Source of the DNA: Cytidiella melzeri
Lineage: Eukaryota; Basidiomycota; Agaricomycetes; Polyporales; Irpicaceae
Direction of reading: 5' to 3'
Assembly (NCBI GenBank): GCA_022592445.1
Contig: JABYQR010000064.1
Location: 1 to 64,000, forward strand
Length of the DNA: 64,000 nt
How positions within the stretch are numbered: the first letter of the stretch is position 1; each line of letters begins with the position of its first letter. Made by a program: the position numbers and the translations under genes. Shown here piece after piece: positions 20,709 through 31,153 of the stretch. The notes below the pieces were generated by a model. The model did not search any database, was not told where the DNA came from, and saw only the letters and a list, made by a program, of their open reading frames with translations.

Positions 20709-22502
20709 ATGTCAGATCTTGCCAAATCAGACCCCACAAAGAATAAACTTCCGAAACTCGAAGATAATGGAGACACGAACTCTTACGGTACCTGGATCAT
20801 GCAAGTCGAAGCGAAACTCCGATCCATTCACCTGTGGAAGTATTTCGAAGGCCCTAACTCCATACCTCCGTTAATTCCGAAGCTCAGGAAGACTTATGAA
20901 GACAAAGTCGAAGACGCGGAAACGGGAGTAGTAACCAGGGGAATTAAGAGGGGCAACGAAGACGAGGTTGAGAAGGCAATGAGAGAAGCCGAGCCTTGGT
21001 ATGATGCGAACATCACGGCTATAGCATTGTTACTCGAATCCGTGCCTCGCGCCAAGATTCACCTCATTGGACGCACTAGAAGAGCCAAAGAGGCGTGGAC
21101 AATCCTGCAATCTGAATATCGCCCAACCAATAACCTGCGCGCCGCATCATTACATCAGAAATTAATGAGTTTTGCCTGTACCGAGGAAATGGTTGTCAGC
21201 AAATGGGCCGATAAAATGCGATCTATCTACGCAGATCTGTGCGATCAAGATCCTAATCGGCTTCCAGATGCCAACTTTGCGACCACAATGGCAGACCTCA
21301 TTCCCACCAACAACAGCTGGCGCATGTTTTCGCGAACACTTCATCACAACATGAGCACGGCATATTTGATGGGGATCCCAATGTCCTCCTCTAGGGTCAT
21401 CGAGCTGATCAAGGAAGAAGATTGGGCTCAAACGAGAAACGACCCTGACGTGATCGCCCAAATATATGAAACGGATACCATCTATCGCAAACGCGCGGCC
21501 GGTTCGGCAGCAATTGTGAACCAAGCCGACACCCGGAACAAAAGGGTTACTAAATGGTGTAGCAACCCTGACTGCGAGAGACCGCGCGGCCATATCAGGG
21601 AAAATTGTTTTGCATACGGAGGAGGGAAGTGCGGGCAATATCCGGATTGGTGGAAATGGAAAAGGAACATTCACTTACCGCCGGCACAGCGACGAAAATC
21701 ACAGAACATTTCAAAGACATTTAACAAAGCGAAGTCATCGCCGAAGGCGAACACCGCGACCATTGCCACAATAGAAGATAGCCCCGACCCTGATGAACCC
21801 ACCGTAAACGTCAATTCAGTCACAATCGACGAGGATGCTGCAGACGTTCTATCGTACGATTCTGTTTATGCTTTCAGTAGTATTGCTCCCCGTGATCCGG
21901 TGAACACTATTCGGTGCAACAACGTCGCGTTCTCGGCAAATAGAACGAAACAAGTCGCAGTCTACCATGACTCCGGTGCAAATAGGCACATCTTCTTCGA
22001 TCGCGGTATGTTCGAACATTACCGGACTATCGACCCTCTTCAAGTCCGCGGCTTCGGATCTGCGTTGACTACATCTGCTATTGGGATGGGCGACGTCTAT
22101 CTACAGGCTACGATCAAAGGACATCACCACACAGTCAAACTATCAGATGTTCTTCACGTGCCCTCCGCACGAATGAACTTGATCTCGCAAGGATGTCTAG
22201 AGAGGAGAGGAGTGGGATCGACAACAAGGAAGGGTCAATTAACACTCGACTACAACGGTATCGCCGTCATGACCGGGAACTTGGACAACAACAATCTTTA
22301 CCGATTACACGTCACCGCACTACCTCGCGATCTCGCCAGCCGCATCTCGGAAGCAAATCCCTTGGACGTCACTGCTATTCCACACAATCTACTCAGTTGG
22401 ACTGACGACACAAACACTCAACAAACTTTGCTGTCACGAATCTCCATGCCAGTCACCGCCAGCACTCACGCAATTGATTCGGATTTTTACACCGCCTGCT
22501 AG
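20709..22502 (+). CDS. Copia Gag and aspartic protease (truncated by frameshift)
   Basis: A 597-aa open frame starting MSDLAKSDPTKNKL. The first 250 residues form the UBN2/Copia-type Gag polypeptide (SYGTWIMQVEAKLRSIHLWKYF). A zinc-knuckle-like block follows (CSNPDCERPRGHIRENCF, then a GGGKCG turn). The retroviral-type protease has active site VYHDSGANRHIFF. The frame runs into TAG at 22500-22502, while the continuing pre-integrase sequence lies in another frame, so Gag-Pol fusion is lost unless frameshifting occurs. Confidence 0.9.
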   Translation: MSDLAKSDPTKNKLPKLEDNGDTNSYGTWIMQVEAKLRSIHLWKYFEGPNSIPPLIPKLRKTYEDKVEDAETGVVTRGIKRGNEDEVEKAMREAEPWYDANITAIALLLESVPRAKIHLIGRTRRAKEAWTILQSEYRPTNNLRAASLHQKLMSFACTEEMVVSKWADKMRSIYADLCDQDPNRLPDANFATTMADLIPTNNSWRMFSRTLHHNMSTAYLMGIPMSSSRVIELIKEEDWAQTRNDPDVIAQIYETDTIYRKRAAGSAAIVNQADTRNKRVTKWCSNPDCERPRGHIRENCFAYGGGKCGQYPDWWKWKRNIHLPPAQRRKSQNISKTFNKAKSSPKANTATIATIEDSPDPDEPTVNVNSVTIDEDAADVLSYDSVYAFSSIAPRDPVNTIRCNNVAFSANRTKQVAVYHDSGANRHIFFDRGMFEHYRTIDPLQVRGFGSALTTSAIGMGDVYLQATIKGHHHTVKLSDVLHVPSARMNLISQGCLERRGVGSTTRKGQLTLDYNGIAVMTGNLDNNNLYRLHVTALPRDLASRISEANPLDVTAIPHNLLSWTDDTNTQQTLLSRISMPVTASTHAIDSDFYTAC

Positions 22503-24082
22503 GCCACATAGGCGTAAAACGGCTGGCACGCTCAACTACTGGTATCCGGCTCGCTCCCAACGCATCGACAGGACACGCATGTGAAACATGTGCGCGCGCA
22601 AACATCACACGTCTACCTTTCTCGAAATCCTCCGATCTTAGAGCAAATCGACTTCTATTCCGAATTCATCTCGACATCTGTGGCCCTCTACCCGTGGGAT
22701 ACGGTGGTGTCAAATATTTCATGCCATGTATAGATTGCCACTCGCGATGGAAGGTACCCTTGTTCTTGAAGCTTCGGTCTGAGGCCCTACAAGAATTTGT
22801 CAAATTCAAGAACACAGTCAAACGCTTCACAGGCAAAAGGATTGCAGTCATCCGCGTCGACAATGCACCCGAATTTGTCCATGGCGCGTTCTGCACCTTC
22901 TGCGAGAAAGAGGGAATTACCTACGAGAAAATCATCGCCGACGCATCACCCCAAAACGGTGTCGCTGAACGCACTAATCAAACACTCGCCTCGATGGCGC
23001 GAGCCATGCTCATTGACAGCCACCTCACGGATTATTTTTGGCCACTCGCAGTGATGTGTGCGTCACACATCCTCAATCGAGTGGGAACCTCTGCCCTACC
23101 AAACGACATCACTCCGTACCACGTCTGGCATCAGCGCGATCCAGACCTATCTTACCTACGAATATTTGGAACACGCGTCATTGCTCGAAAACTCAACTCC
23201 GACTCATTAAACAAGGTCCAACCACGCGGCGAAGAAGGGCGTTTCGTCGGTTATGCACAGGACGCAAAGGGCTACCTAGTCTGGTTCCCATCATCACGAA
23301 CCGTGCGATCCCGCCGCGACGTAGTGTTCCTCAACAACCACAATATACCTCCTTCCTCACCTGCCACGTTGTCTCCTCTATGGGACGACATTTTCACGGA
23401 GAACGACGCTCGCTTTCGCGACAATAAAGCAGTGTCGAATGGGCAGCCAGTGGCTGCAAGCGACGGTACCCCTGTAGGGGTGGTTCCGTTGGAACCTGAG
23501 TCCCAAAAGGGACTGGATAACGCATCTCCGGAGGAGAGCAAAAACCATCGTAAACGCGTACGCGTACTACCGGCGCGCTACAAAGAACACAACTCCGAGT
23601 ATTCGGACGAGGGGGGGCTGCGTATCGATCAAAATGTCGTCCTCACACACAAAATTGACGCACACGAAATCGAACTCCATGATCCAACAATATCCCAAAT
23701 TCAACAAGTCGTACACAACCTACCGGAAGTCAACGCGCTGAGCCCAATCAACAATCCAAAAGCCCAAGATCCACGATCTGTCGCTGAAGCCGAACGCAGC
23801 GAATACTGGGATCACTGGCTCGCCGCGATTCACGAGAAACTTGAAGCACTGAAGGCAAAGGGAGTGTACGAGGAGGTGAAAGCCATACCGATTGGAAGGA
23901 AACCCGTCGACTCCAAATGGGTACTACATATCAAGCGCAACGCAGATGGCCATATCACTCGATTCAAGGCTCGACTAGTTGCGAAAGGTTTCACTCAAAT
24001 TCCAGGACAAGATTTCACGTTCACCTTTGCGCCGGTCGCCCGCTGGGACTCAATCCGAACAATCCTAGCCATCGCCGCATGA
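22496..24082 (+). pseudogene. Copia pol, integrase and N-terminal reverse transcriptase part
   Basis: In-frame from LLGHIGVKRL (GAG-pre-integrase). The integrase core shows its catalytic triad: D in CIDCHSRW, D in RVDNAPEF, E in SPQNGVAERTNQTL. A Copia-type C-terminal chromatin-distal tail follows, then the start of RT (VDSKWVLHIKRNADGHITRFKARLVAKGF). Translation ends at TGA 24080-24082 in the middle of RT, after ILAIAA. The upstream break from gag-protease is the frameshift near 22496. Confidence 0.9.
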
Positions 24083-25357
24083 GACGACCTCTACTTGCGC
24101 CACATAGACATCAAAACGGCGTTCCTCAACGGACCATTAGCGGAGGAGATCTACATGACGAAGCCAGCAATCGTCGGAAAGGGTTATTGGCGTCTGCTGA
24201 AAGGTCTGTATGGTTTGAAGCAAGCCGGCCGTTCGTGGTACCTGGAGTTCAACGAGAAGTACCAATTGCTTGGCTTTCGGAGGTGCGAGTCTGATTGGAG
24301 TGTCCACGTACGAGGAGGCCCAGGGCCAAAGTCCATGTCAGCTACCAGTGTGGACAACATACTCTTGGCGTTGCCCTCGAAGGCAGAGTCCGACTCGATC
24401 ACCAACGGATTAGCAAACCTATTCGAGATTACAGACAACAAGGACGTCGAATGGCTATTAGGCTGCAAAGTAACCAGGAACCGGACGAGGCAATCAATCG
24501 TGCTATCACAAGAGTCCTACATCGTGTCAATCCTCAGGTTATTCAACATGGAATTCAGCAACGCCACAAGCACCCCGCTACCACCAAAGGTTGTATTATC
24601 TAGGGACCAGTCACCGCAAAACGACACGGACCGCGACGAGATGAGGTCACTACCGTACTGTACCCTCGTGGGGAAGGTAATGTACCTTGCAACAACTACC
24701 AGGCCGGACATTGCATACGCGGTACGAGAACTCGCGAAGTTCATGTCTTGTTACGGACGTGCGCATTGGTCAGCTGCGAAACACCTTCTTCGATACCTAC
24801 AAGGCACAAGGTCCATTGGTCTCACTCTCGGGAACCTCGACCCAGCGTATCCGTTGTTCCATGGGTTCACAGACTCCGACTGGGGTTCAGGGGAAGGCAG
24901 AAAGTCGATATCCGGATACGTTATGATTGTATTACAATCGCCAGTCGCGTGGAGCTCCAAGCAGCAGCAAGTGGTTGCCCTGTCTTCATGCGAAGCCGAA
25001 TACCTCGCATGTTTGCATGCTGCGTGTCAAATCATCTGGCTACGACAACTCCTCGGAGAGCTTGGAATTCCCCAGACGGAACCCACACCACTGTTATGCG
25101 ACAACAACGGTACGATTGCGTGTACACACGACCCTCACGGCCATACCAGAATGAAGCACATCGACATTAGAGCGCACTTCATCAGGAACTGCGTAAACAA
25201 CAGGAGAATCGACGTCAAGCGAGTAACAGGAAAAGACAACCTGGCCGATGTATTCACAAAGTCACTCAGCCGCGTTTTACACTCTCGAGCAATGGAAATG
25301 TTAGGATTGGACGCGGGTCAAGGGGGGGTGTTAATGGATGACCCGCTCCGGCAATAA
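24083..25357 (+). pseudogene. Copia pol, C-terminal reverse transcriptase and RNase H part
   Basis: Continues in frame after the TGA: DIKTAFLNGPL, LYGLKQAGRSWY, then the catalytic box. Copia elements normally have YVDD; here it reads SVDN (24347-24358), so the second metal-binding aspartate is replaced by asparagine. RNase H follows with FTDSDWG, SSCEAEYLA and MKHIDIRAHFIR, plus the terminal ADVFTKSL. The stop codon lies just inside the 3' LTR. This copy is predicted not to reverse-transcribe itself. Confidence 0.9.
25320..25328 (+). promoter_or_regulatory. Copia polypurine tract
   Basis: aaggggggg directly abuts the 3' LTR, the position at which plus-strand DNA synthesis is primed. Confidence 0.8.
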
Positions 25358-25596
25358 TGGATATGGACGACCCGCTCAGGCTGTAATGGATTAGGAAGTG
25401 CCGCAGTGGGGAGAGCGTCATAGGTACATCATCTACGGTATACTATACACGGACTTTCCGCAATGAGATACTATGTATAAAAGACACTGACTGGCACAGG
25501 AGTTAAGCATTGGTTGCTTACCCTGTGCCAGGTACGCACGTTGCGTTGTACTCAATCAATCGGTTGCTTACCCTGTGCCAGACCCTTTGCTCAACA
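25329..25596 (+). repeat. Copia 3' LTR
   Basis: 268 bp. Identical to the 5' LTR except at 25450, by eye comparison. Confidence 0.97.
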
Positions 25597-25601
25597 GTCG
25601 C
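25597..25601. repeat. right copy of Copia target-site duplication
   Basis: gtcgc, matching 20337-20341. Confidence 0.95.
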
Positions 25602-26874
25602 GCTGTTCGAGGACGTCGACAATGGAGAGATCAACTGGACGGTCCTGTGCCGAGTAGAACTGTTTGGAGCATCCCCTGACGAAGTCGTCGAAGGAGTGTA
25701 GGGTGACCCCATCGTTACCTTTAATGTGGGATGCGGTTGAAACTGGACGTGGCTTGGACCACGACGTGAGGTCCCAGACACGCTTTTTAGCTGCCATGTC
25801 TTGGATGACGTTGTCGAAATGTAGTCTCTTGGCCTTCCGCACCGCTCGAAAGAAAGCCCACCGGTCCTCTTGCTGATTGGTGAGCCGGAACACTCGGAGA
25901 GTCTCCCAGCACTCCTCGTTCCACCACGGCTTGGAGTGGCTGGTGATGCGTGGGATTGACGAATGCCGATTGAATGCTTCCTGTATAGAGTTGAAGAACA
26001 TGTTTAGCGAGTGTTCAACATCCTGAGAAGAAAAAAGGGGGTCGTGGATGCGCGTGCGGGCCGCATCAAGGATGTCTAACATGAACTCTGTTTCCGCTTC
26101 AGAGTTAGGGGGAATGCGCAGGAGTGCGACGTATTCCGGAGTGGTGGGGATGTCAATGATCAGGACAGCGTGGTCTGAGCCCATGCGCGTGTTGGCGTCC
26201 ACAGTAAGCGTAGTGAGAGGATGATCCATGAGAGTCGAGTCGATCCATGCCAGATCGATGACTGAAGGCACGAAGCCGCGCCGATGTGGAAAGTGAGTGT
26301 GCACGTCTGGAGAGTTCAAGAGAGAGACTCTGATGTCCGGCATGAAGTCAATGACTTCTTGCGCATGTCGGTCATCGCGGCGTCCTGATTCCCAGAGCAT
26401 GTGGTGCAGGTTAAAGTCGCCTGCGACGAGAGTGAACGGCGGAAGGTGCTGCGCTGCGAGGAGTGCGTGAGTGGCCTTGTGCGTGTCAGGATGGCTGTAC
26501 ACATTCAGAAAAAGGCGTTCAGTATTATGAAAGAGGACGGAGAAACACAATAAATGAGGATGCGAGATAATGTCATGGCGGGTCCGCGGGTTGGAACCTG
26601 CCCACCTACGGTTGACGTAGCACGCTACTCGTGCCTCTCGGATGTTGCCCACCTCAAGGAGGATCCAGTCCCTTGATTGCGCCTGAGTACCAAAGAACTC
26701 ATCGCCATGGGGGTTTGTGGTAGAGGGAGTGTGTTTGAGCACTGCGTACGCAGGCTCCTGGATGAATATGGCGTCTGCTTGGACAAAATGTTGTAGTACG
26801 GCTGCGGTATTAGTAGCTGTATGGTTGGCATTAAAAGAAATTACCCTGAATGCGTTGTGTGCTGAATCCATCAT
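25602..26874 (-). pseudogene. LINE ORF2, N-terminal part: AP-like endonuclease
   Basis: ORF2 starts MMDSAHNAFRVISFNANH at 26874, three bases after the ORF1 stop. The endonuclease/exonuclease/phosphatase domain is recognisable from FIQEPAY (metal-binding Glu), LVAGDFNLHH, SVIDLAWID and the terminal GSDHAVLII. It nicks target DNA to start insertion. A helical linker follows and the frame is then broken by the Copia at VLEQRD. Joined across the empty site, the frame continues directly into the RT part at 20341, so the Copia landed in an uninterrupted ORF. Confidence 0.9.
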
Positions 26875-26877
26875 GGT

Positions 26878-28701
26878 TTAAGAAGCTCTAGCGGGGCCAT
26901 GGGGTTGACGTCCCATGCCAACGCGCGTGCTCCGGTTAGGTCGTGCGACCTGCCGGGTATCGGAGTGGGAAGCGCTGCGTGCGGTGTGCAAAGCTGGCTG
27001 ATGAGCCTGGATCCACTCCCGGTCGCGACAGTGCTGGAAGAAGGGGCAATCAGGAGAGTCAGAGCGGTGGCCCTCACCGCAGTTAAAGCATTTGGTATCG
27101 GCAAAAGGTGCCAGCCGTTCGTGGTCACGTTCGTCGTGTGGTTGCGTGCACACCGGGCACCTTACCACCTGCGAGCGGCAGATGTCTGCAGGGTGGCCCC
27201 AGCGCTGACATACAGCGCAGCAGGGAGTAGCAGGTCGGAAGTTGTGAGCCTGCACAGCTCGACAAGTACCACCGTTGAGGTACACAATTTGACGCATTAT
27301 CTGACGCATGCATTGAGATGTGGAGCTGTCGTAGAAGTCCACGAAAACAGTGCCGAAGGAGGAGCCTTTGGAGATTTGGATGCGCGGGTTGCCAATCATG
27401 GTGACCCCTTCCCATGCATATTGACTAAGGAGGGCCTGTTTAATCTGTTGGATAGACTCGTCAGATGTGGCAATGGACGGGTCTGAGAAAGGGACGCAAC
27501 GGTATAGCACACCGTTGCGGAATCGGAACTTTGAGCAAGCCGGGGTGGCATTGCACAGGCCCCTGCACTTGTACCAGAAAGACTCAATGACCGCCTCTGT
27601 TCCTTCGCACGGCGAGGTCCAAAACTGGAGGTGTAGTGCATTGTTGAGCCAGCGCACAAACAAGATGTCAGGCGCATCCGCTGGGATGCGCTTGTCGATT
27701 TTGGCCTCCTCGTACACAATCGAGAAGGCACTCAGGAGCTGGTGGTCGTTAGGAATATCAGAGACTGAAATGTTGCCGCTGGACGGCTTTACCGTGATGA
27801 CCTTTGAGGCATTGCGTGGAGCGTGTCGAGGGACGGCTCTATTGGGCGGCGAAGGGATCATCCTTGTGGCCATGGAGAGAACGGCCTCAGCTGGGGCGTC
27901 AGGCATGGCAGTAGCGAGAGCAGAGGTGATGTTTAACAAGGTATTGGCAGGTCGTGACTTGAGGGCCTGCGCGTAGGTTGGGGCTGGTCGGTTGGCCAAG
28001 GGGATGGGGGAAGGCCTCGAAGCAGCGGCGAAGGGCAGAGTGGTTTGGACGGTCTGGTGGGTCGGATTGCCTCCAACTCTGAAGGGTCTCTGGGTGGTCC
28101 ACAACGCGTGTGTAGGGCGCACTGTTTGGGGAGCGGGCTGGACGAAGGTGGAAGCTGGGGCTGTTGCTGTGCGAGGAGACGGAGCAGAAACACTGCGTTG
28201 AATAGCGAGTTCGGCGTCCACCGTGTTGTTCCAAGTGTTGACGAGGCCGCGCAAGTTGTTGAACATGGGCAGGATGGTGTTATCGAATGCTTTTGTGTGT
28301 CTCGCTAGCTCTCGAATGCGGTGCATGACTGCCGGCTCGGTGAGGAATGCAGAGAGGGTGGAGAGGGTGGCAGCGAAGACCGGCAATGATTCGCTGATCT
28401 GGTCTTTGCTGTCATACGGGAGGTAGGCGTTGCACGGTGCTTCTGGAGAGACGTCATCTCCCCACAAATCAGCATCATCCTCGATGGATTGCGGTTCGAC
28501 GGAGGCGGCAAGTTGTGGAGGCTGCGGGATAAAGTTGACCGGGGTGTTCTGGGGGTGATTGTAATAAGGCGCACCAGGAGCCTCTGAGGGCAGTGGCTGA
28601 TTAAGCTCAGCTTGGTGCGGTGGGATCGGGGGGGTCATATAATCCAGCGATTGCTGGGACAGAGGCAAAGTCATGTCTGCGTCTTGTGGGACGGCAGACA
28701 T
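26878..28701 (-). CDS. LINE ORF1, Gag-like nucleic-acid-binding protein
   Basis: A 607-aa intact frame starting MSAVPQDADMTLPL. The first 300 residues are Pro/Ala/Ser-rich. A folded central region precedes a cysteine-rich C-terminus with three zinc-knuckle-like blocks: CAVCQRWGHPADIC, CPVC-HDERDH, and CFNCGEGHRSDSPDC. Such ORF1 proteins coat LINE RNA and act as chaperones. It is followed closely by ORF2 in another frame, suggesting re-initiation. The ORF1 frame itself shows no break. Confidence 0.9.
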   Translation of the reverse strand: MSAVPQDADMTLPLSQQSLDYMTPPIPPHQAELNQPLPSEAPGAPYYNHPQNTPVNFIPQPPQLAASVEPQSIEDDADLWGDDVSPEAPCNAYLPYDSKDQISESLPVFAATLSTLSAFLTEPAVMHRIRELARHTKAFDNTILPMFNNLRGLVNTWNNTVDAELAIQRSVSAPSPRTATAPASTFVQPAPQTVRPTHALWTTQRPFRVGGNPTHQTVQTTLPFAAASRPSPIPLANRPAPTYAQALKSRPANTLLNITSALATAMPDAPAEAVLSMATRMIPSPPNRAVPRHAPRNASKVITVKPSSGNISVSDIPNDHQLLSAFSIVYEEAKIDKRIPADAPDILFVRWLNNALHLQFWTSPCEGTEAVIESFWYKCRGLCNATPACSKFRFRNGVLYRCVPFSDPSIATSDESIQQIKQALLSQYAWEGVTMIGNPRIQISKGSSFGTVFVDFYDSSTSQCMRQIMRQIVYLNGGTCRAVQAHNFRPATPCCAVCQRWGHPADICRSQVVRCPVCTQPHDERDHERLAPFADTKCFNCGEGHRSDSPDCPFFQHCRDREWIQAHQPALHTARSASHSDTRQVARPNRSTRVGMGRQPHGPARAS

Positions 28702-28894
28702 GATGGATTAAGGCAAGTTAGAGCTCTAAAGGGGAGATTTATAACGCGGGTACTAGAATCAGAGATGTTATTAAGGTATTTTAAAGAGGAACTCGAGCGA
28801 TTAAGGAGGAGGGAGGGGGAATGGTGGCGAGGGAGGCGTTATGTTTAAGCGTGGGAATTTTCTTAGTGGTGGTGGTGGTACGGGTTCAAGAAGC
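28702..28894 (-). other. LINE 5' leader
   Basis: Sequence between the element's 5' boundary and the ORF1 start. It is purine-rich on the plus strand (GGAGG runs), and should hold the internal promoter expected of a full-length LINE; no specific box was recognised. Confidence 0.5.
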
Positions 28895-28908
28895 GTGTCC
28901 TCCGAGTC
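28895..28908. repeat. right copy of LINE target-site duplication
   Basis: gtgtcctccgagtc, identical to 17600-17613. Confidence 0.95.
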
Positions 28909-29419
28909 GTTGGCAGCTTTCAACTCATCACTTACGTCCGTTCCCGTCTAGCTGTGCTCAGTGCAATCTTACCATGCATTGGCTGTAAGAAATTGTCTGT
29001 CCTATGAATCAACACATCCGAATGTACCGGAACGCTGTATATCCTCCTCTCACTCTATCGTCAGTGCGTGGACTTGCCCTAGCACGGGAGTACATGACAA
29101 TTGGGCGTGTTCGTTCCCCGACACAATATCTGACAGCATTGTATTCCGCTCGACAACTACCTCACAAGATTATTGAATGCGCTCATTCTCGCACGACCTC
29201 CAGGTTCTCCGAGTTATGTCGGACCCCAGTTCATCCTGTGCACCGCGCATCTGAACTTCTCAATTGCCTATTTGCGGAGCAGCACTCTCCACAAATCGTC
29301 GTGTCATTGTGACATGAACCAGGCGTGGCGTCCTCATGGAGGAGGCACGGCGCGCAGCTACATGTACCTATAGGGGGCGCGGATCCCGCAGGTGTCCTCG
29401 CACAAAGCCCCTCTCAACT
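28909..29419. promoter_or_regulatory. upstream region of the MARVEL-like gene
   Basis: About 0.5 kb of host DNA between the LINE and the MARVEL-like start codon. Before the transposon insertion it would have been continuous with 17128-17613, forming a divergent promoter of about 1 kb shared with the RasGEF. No core promoter element was identified with confidence. Confidence 0.4.
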
Positions 29420-30174
29420 ATGGCAAACCCGACAGACCAACCAAACATCTCACCGCCCGCGAACGACGCGGACATGGCAAAGCATACCAGGCCTAGACGA
29501 ACGCGATGGCGCCCTCAAATGCGCGCCCAAACCCATCCGTTCTTATTTACGTTGATGACGCTGATGGCTGCAGCTGAGCTCGGCCTCACAGCGTTCCTTA
29601 TCAGCACAGGGAACGAGATACAGGCTTGGGCTAGTGGAGCGTATCGCTCGTTGTAAGTGCTTTGCATGACAAGACTCTTAGCCTACTCTGACGGAAGTTA
29701 TGCAGACTCATTTTGCTCTGCTTTGAATCCGCGTGGACGATTTTGTTTACGGCCGCATACATGATTTGGGTCATCGATGGTGGTGCTCAGATCTTGGCCA
29801 ACGTAGCAAGCTCTATCATTTGGCTACTTATGACTGCAATACTCTGGGTACGCTCGGCATTCTATGTTTTCTCGACTTTGGTGATCAAACGTCTTGCTCT
29901 AGGGCGCGGCTACAGGCTTCATGCACAATGCTCGCTCCGGTGGAAATTGTGTTGGTGCACCACCCACCTCGACGTTAGTATCTCTCTACCTTCCAAGCAG
30001 ATCGTGTCTGACATGGCGTTTCTCTGAACGCCTAGGTGTCGCCAGACCCTCACTGTTGAAGCCCTCGGCTGGACCGAATTTAGTCTGTGCTCCGTCACAT
30101 TGATTACCACGGTGTTATGGATGGCCACAACCAACTCGAAGGCTGCACATCGAGACTCGAGGGTGCTCGCCTGA
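29420..30174 (+). CDS. MARVEL-like four-helix membrane protein
   Basis: Predicted 194-aa protein from four exons (29420-29652, 29706-29847, 29903-29973, 30036-30174); phases close. A polar, basic N-terminus (about 40 residues) is followed by four hydrophobic segments: LFTLMTLMAAAELGLTAFLI, LLILLCFESAWTILFTAAYM, a third ending IIWLLMTAILW, and a C-terminal SLCSVTLITTVLWMA. A short extracytoplasmic loop between helices 3 and 4 contains NARSGGNC and TCRQT, giving a possible disulfide pair. This is the layout of fungal MARVEL-domain proteins linked to membrane apposition and eisosome-type or vesicle membranes. The specific role is unknown. Confidence 0.8.
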
Positions 30175-31153
30175 TTACGCTGTATGACTCATGCTTTTTT
30201 CTGTTGAATCTTATGCAGACACATTCACGCCTCGCACCAGTCGACATCGACGAGTGCGGTACGAATGCAATCAGTAGTCTCAAATTCCGTTTGCGATCGT
30301 AACTGTGCTATGGATCTTTTTTGTTTTGATTTTCTTCCTTCATGAAATGACATGCCCCGATATACGGCCAATATACACCTGTGCAGGCCGTCAGCCCGTC
30401 GTGGGCTCCATTTTCTCTTCTTCGCAGCTCTTGTAATTGGCGTCGCATTGCGGGAAGTATATAAGTCGCTAAGTTGGAGGTGTCGGATGAAGTGCTCCTT
30501 GCCCCTCTGTGGCTGATGCATGATGCAGGTGGTCGACGTCGATGGTCTCAACTAAGTAATGAGACCTTCACTAGCTCATTTCAACCAAAAGACGACCGAT
30601 TGTGCGCTAGAGCTGATATATAACTGGAAGATCCAACAGCTCCCTATGTAGGATCCTAGCTTGCATTTGGAAGGCAGTCCCTGGAGGTGGAATAGCGCTT
30701 TCAAGCCGTGGCTTGGGATTGACCCAAGTCTTCTGTGTCAATGCGCTGTTACAAGGACTCTCCGAGGGGTAAGCAAAATCCGGATTCCGGTCTGAGCGTG
30801 TGGTCGGCGACGGGCCGTTGCGATACGACTCGCCACCAACTGAACGCTGGGTCTGTTCGAAGATTTTTTTCGGATGAACTGAAGAAAGCGAAGGCGGCGG
30901 GAAGTAGCAAGACGCGAAACGTGGACGCATTTGAATCCCGCCGCCTTCCACATTGTAGGTGCTTTCACACAGGGTTAAGGTTACTCGGATCTCTGACGTC
31001 GATGGCGAATTCGGAAACAAATGCTCCTCAGATCAAGACGTCGAGCAATTGCAAGAGCACTGCTCACACGACCACCTTCGCCACCGCCTACCACCGCCTG
31101 CTCAGCGCAACAATCAATTACCAGTCTCACACATTTACATACACCATCGACAT
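30175..31153. other. intergenic, lipase upstream region
   Basis: Nearly 1 kb with only short, overlapping open frames on both strands and no recognisable product. It should hold the 3' UTR of the MARVEL-like gene and the promoter of the lipase gene. Confidence 0.45.

Larger units (their letters stand above)
20342..25596 (+). mobile_element. Ty1/Copia LTR retrotransposon nested in LINE ORF2
   Basis: A 5255-bp element with 268-bp LTRs that begin TG and end CA (short inverted ends TGTT/AACA), a tRNA primer site after the 5' LTR and a G-rich polypurine tract before the 3' LTR. Gene order is gag, protease, integrase, reverse transcriptase, RNase H, which is diagnostic for Copia rather than Gypsy. 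The two LTRs differ at one visible position (T at 20463 against C at 25450), so insertion was recent. Coding capacity is nonetheless broken by a frameshift near 22496, a TGA at 24080-24082 and loss of a catalytic RT aspartate. The host cell role, if any, is none. Confidence 0.97.
17614..28894 (-). mobile_element. Tad1-like non-LTR retrotransposon (LINE), interrupted by a Copia element
   Basis: Transcribed right to left. The 3' end is a run of ten A residues (T in plus strand, 17614-17623) next to the target duplication. The 5' end is at 28894, followed by a leader and ORF1 (gag-like) and ORF2 (endonuclease, reverse transcriptase, RNase H, CCHC). Without the nested Copia the element is about 6.0 kb, so it looks full length. 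RNase H after the RT and zinc knuckles in ORF1 place it in the Tad1/I-like group of fungi; clade assignment is inferred. It lies in the gap between the RasGEF (minus) and the MARVEL-like gene (plus). ORF2 is broken by the Copia insertion and by a one-base frameshift. Confidence 0.93.

Noticed and set aside
30959..31153. N-terminal extension of the lipase frame upstream of 31154
   Set aside because: Continuous frame, but His/Arg-rich without family match; first family-like ATG is at 31154.
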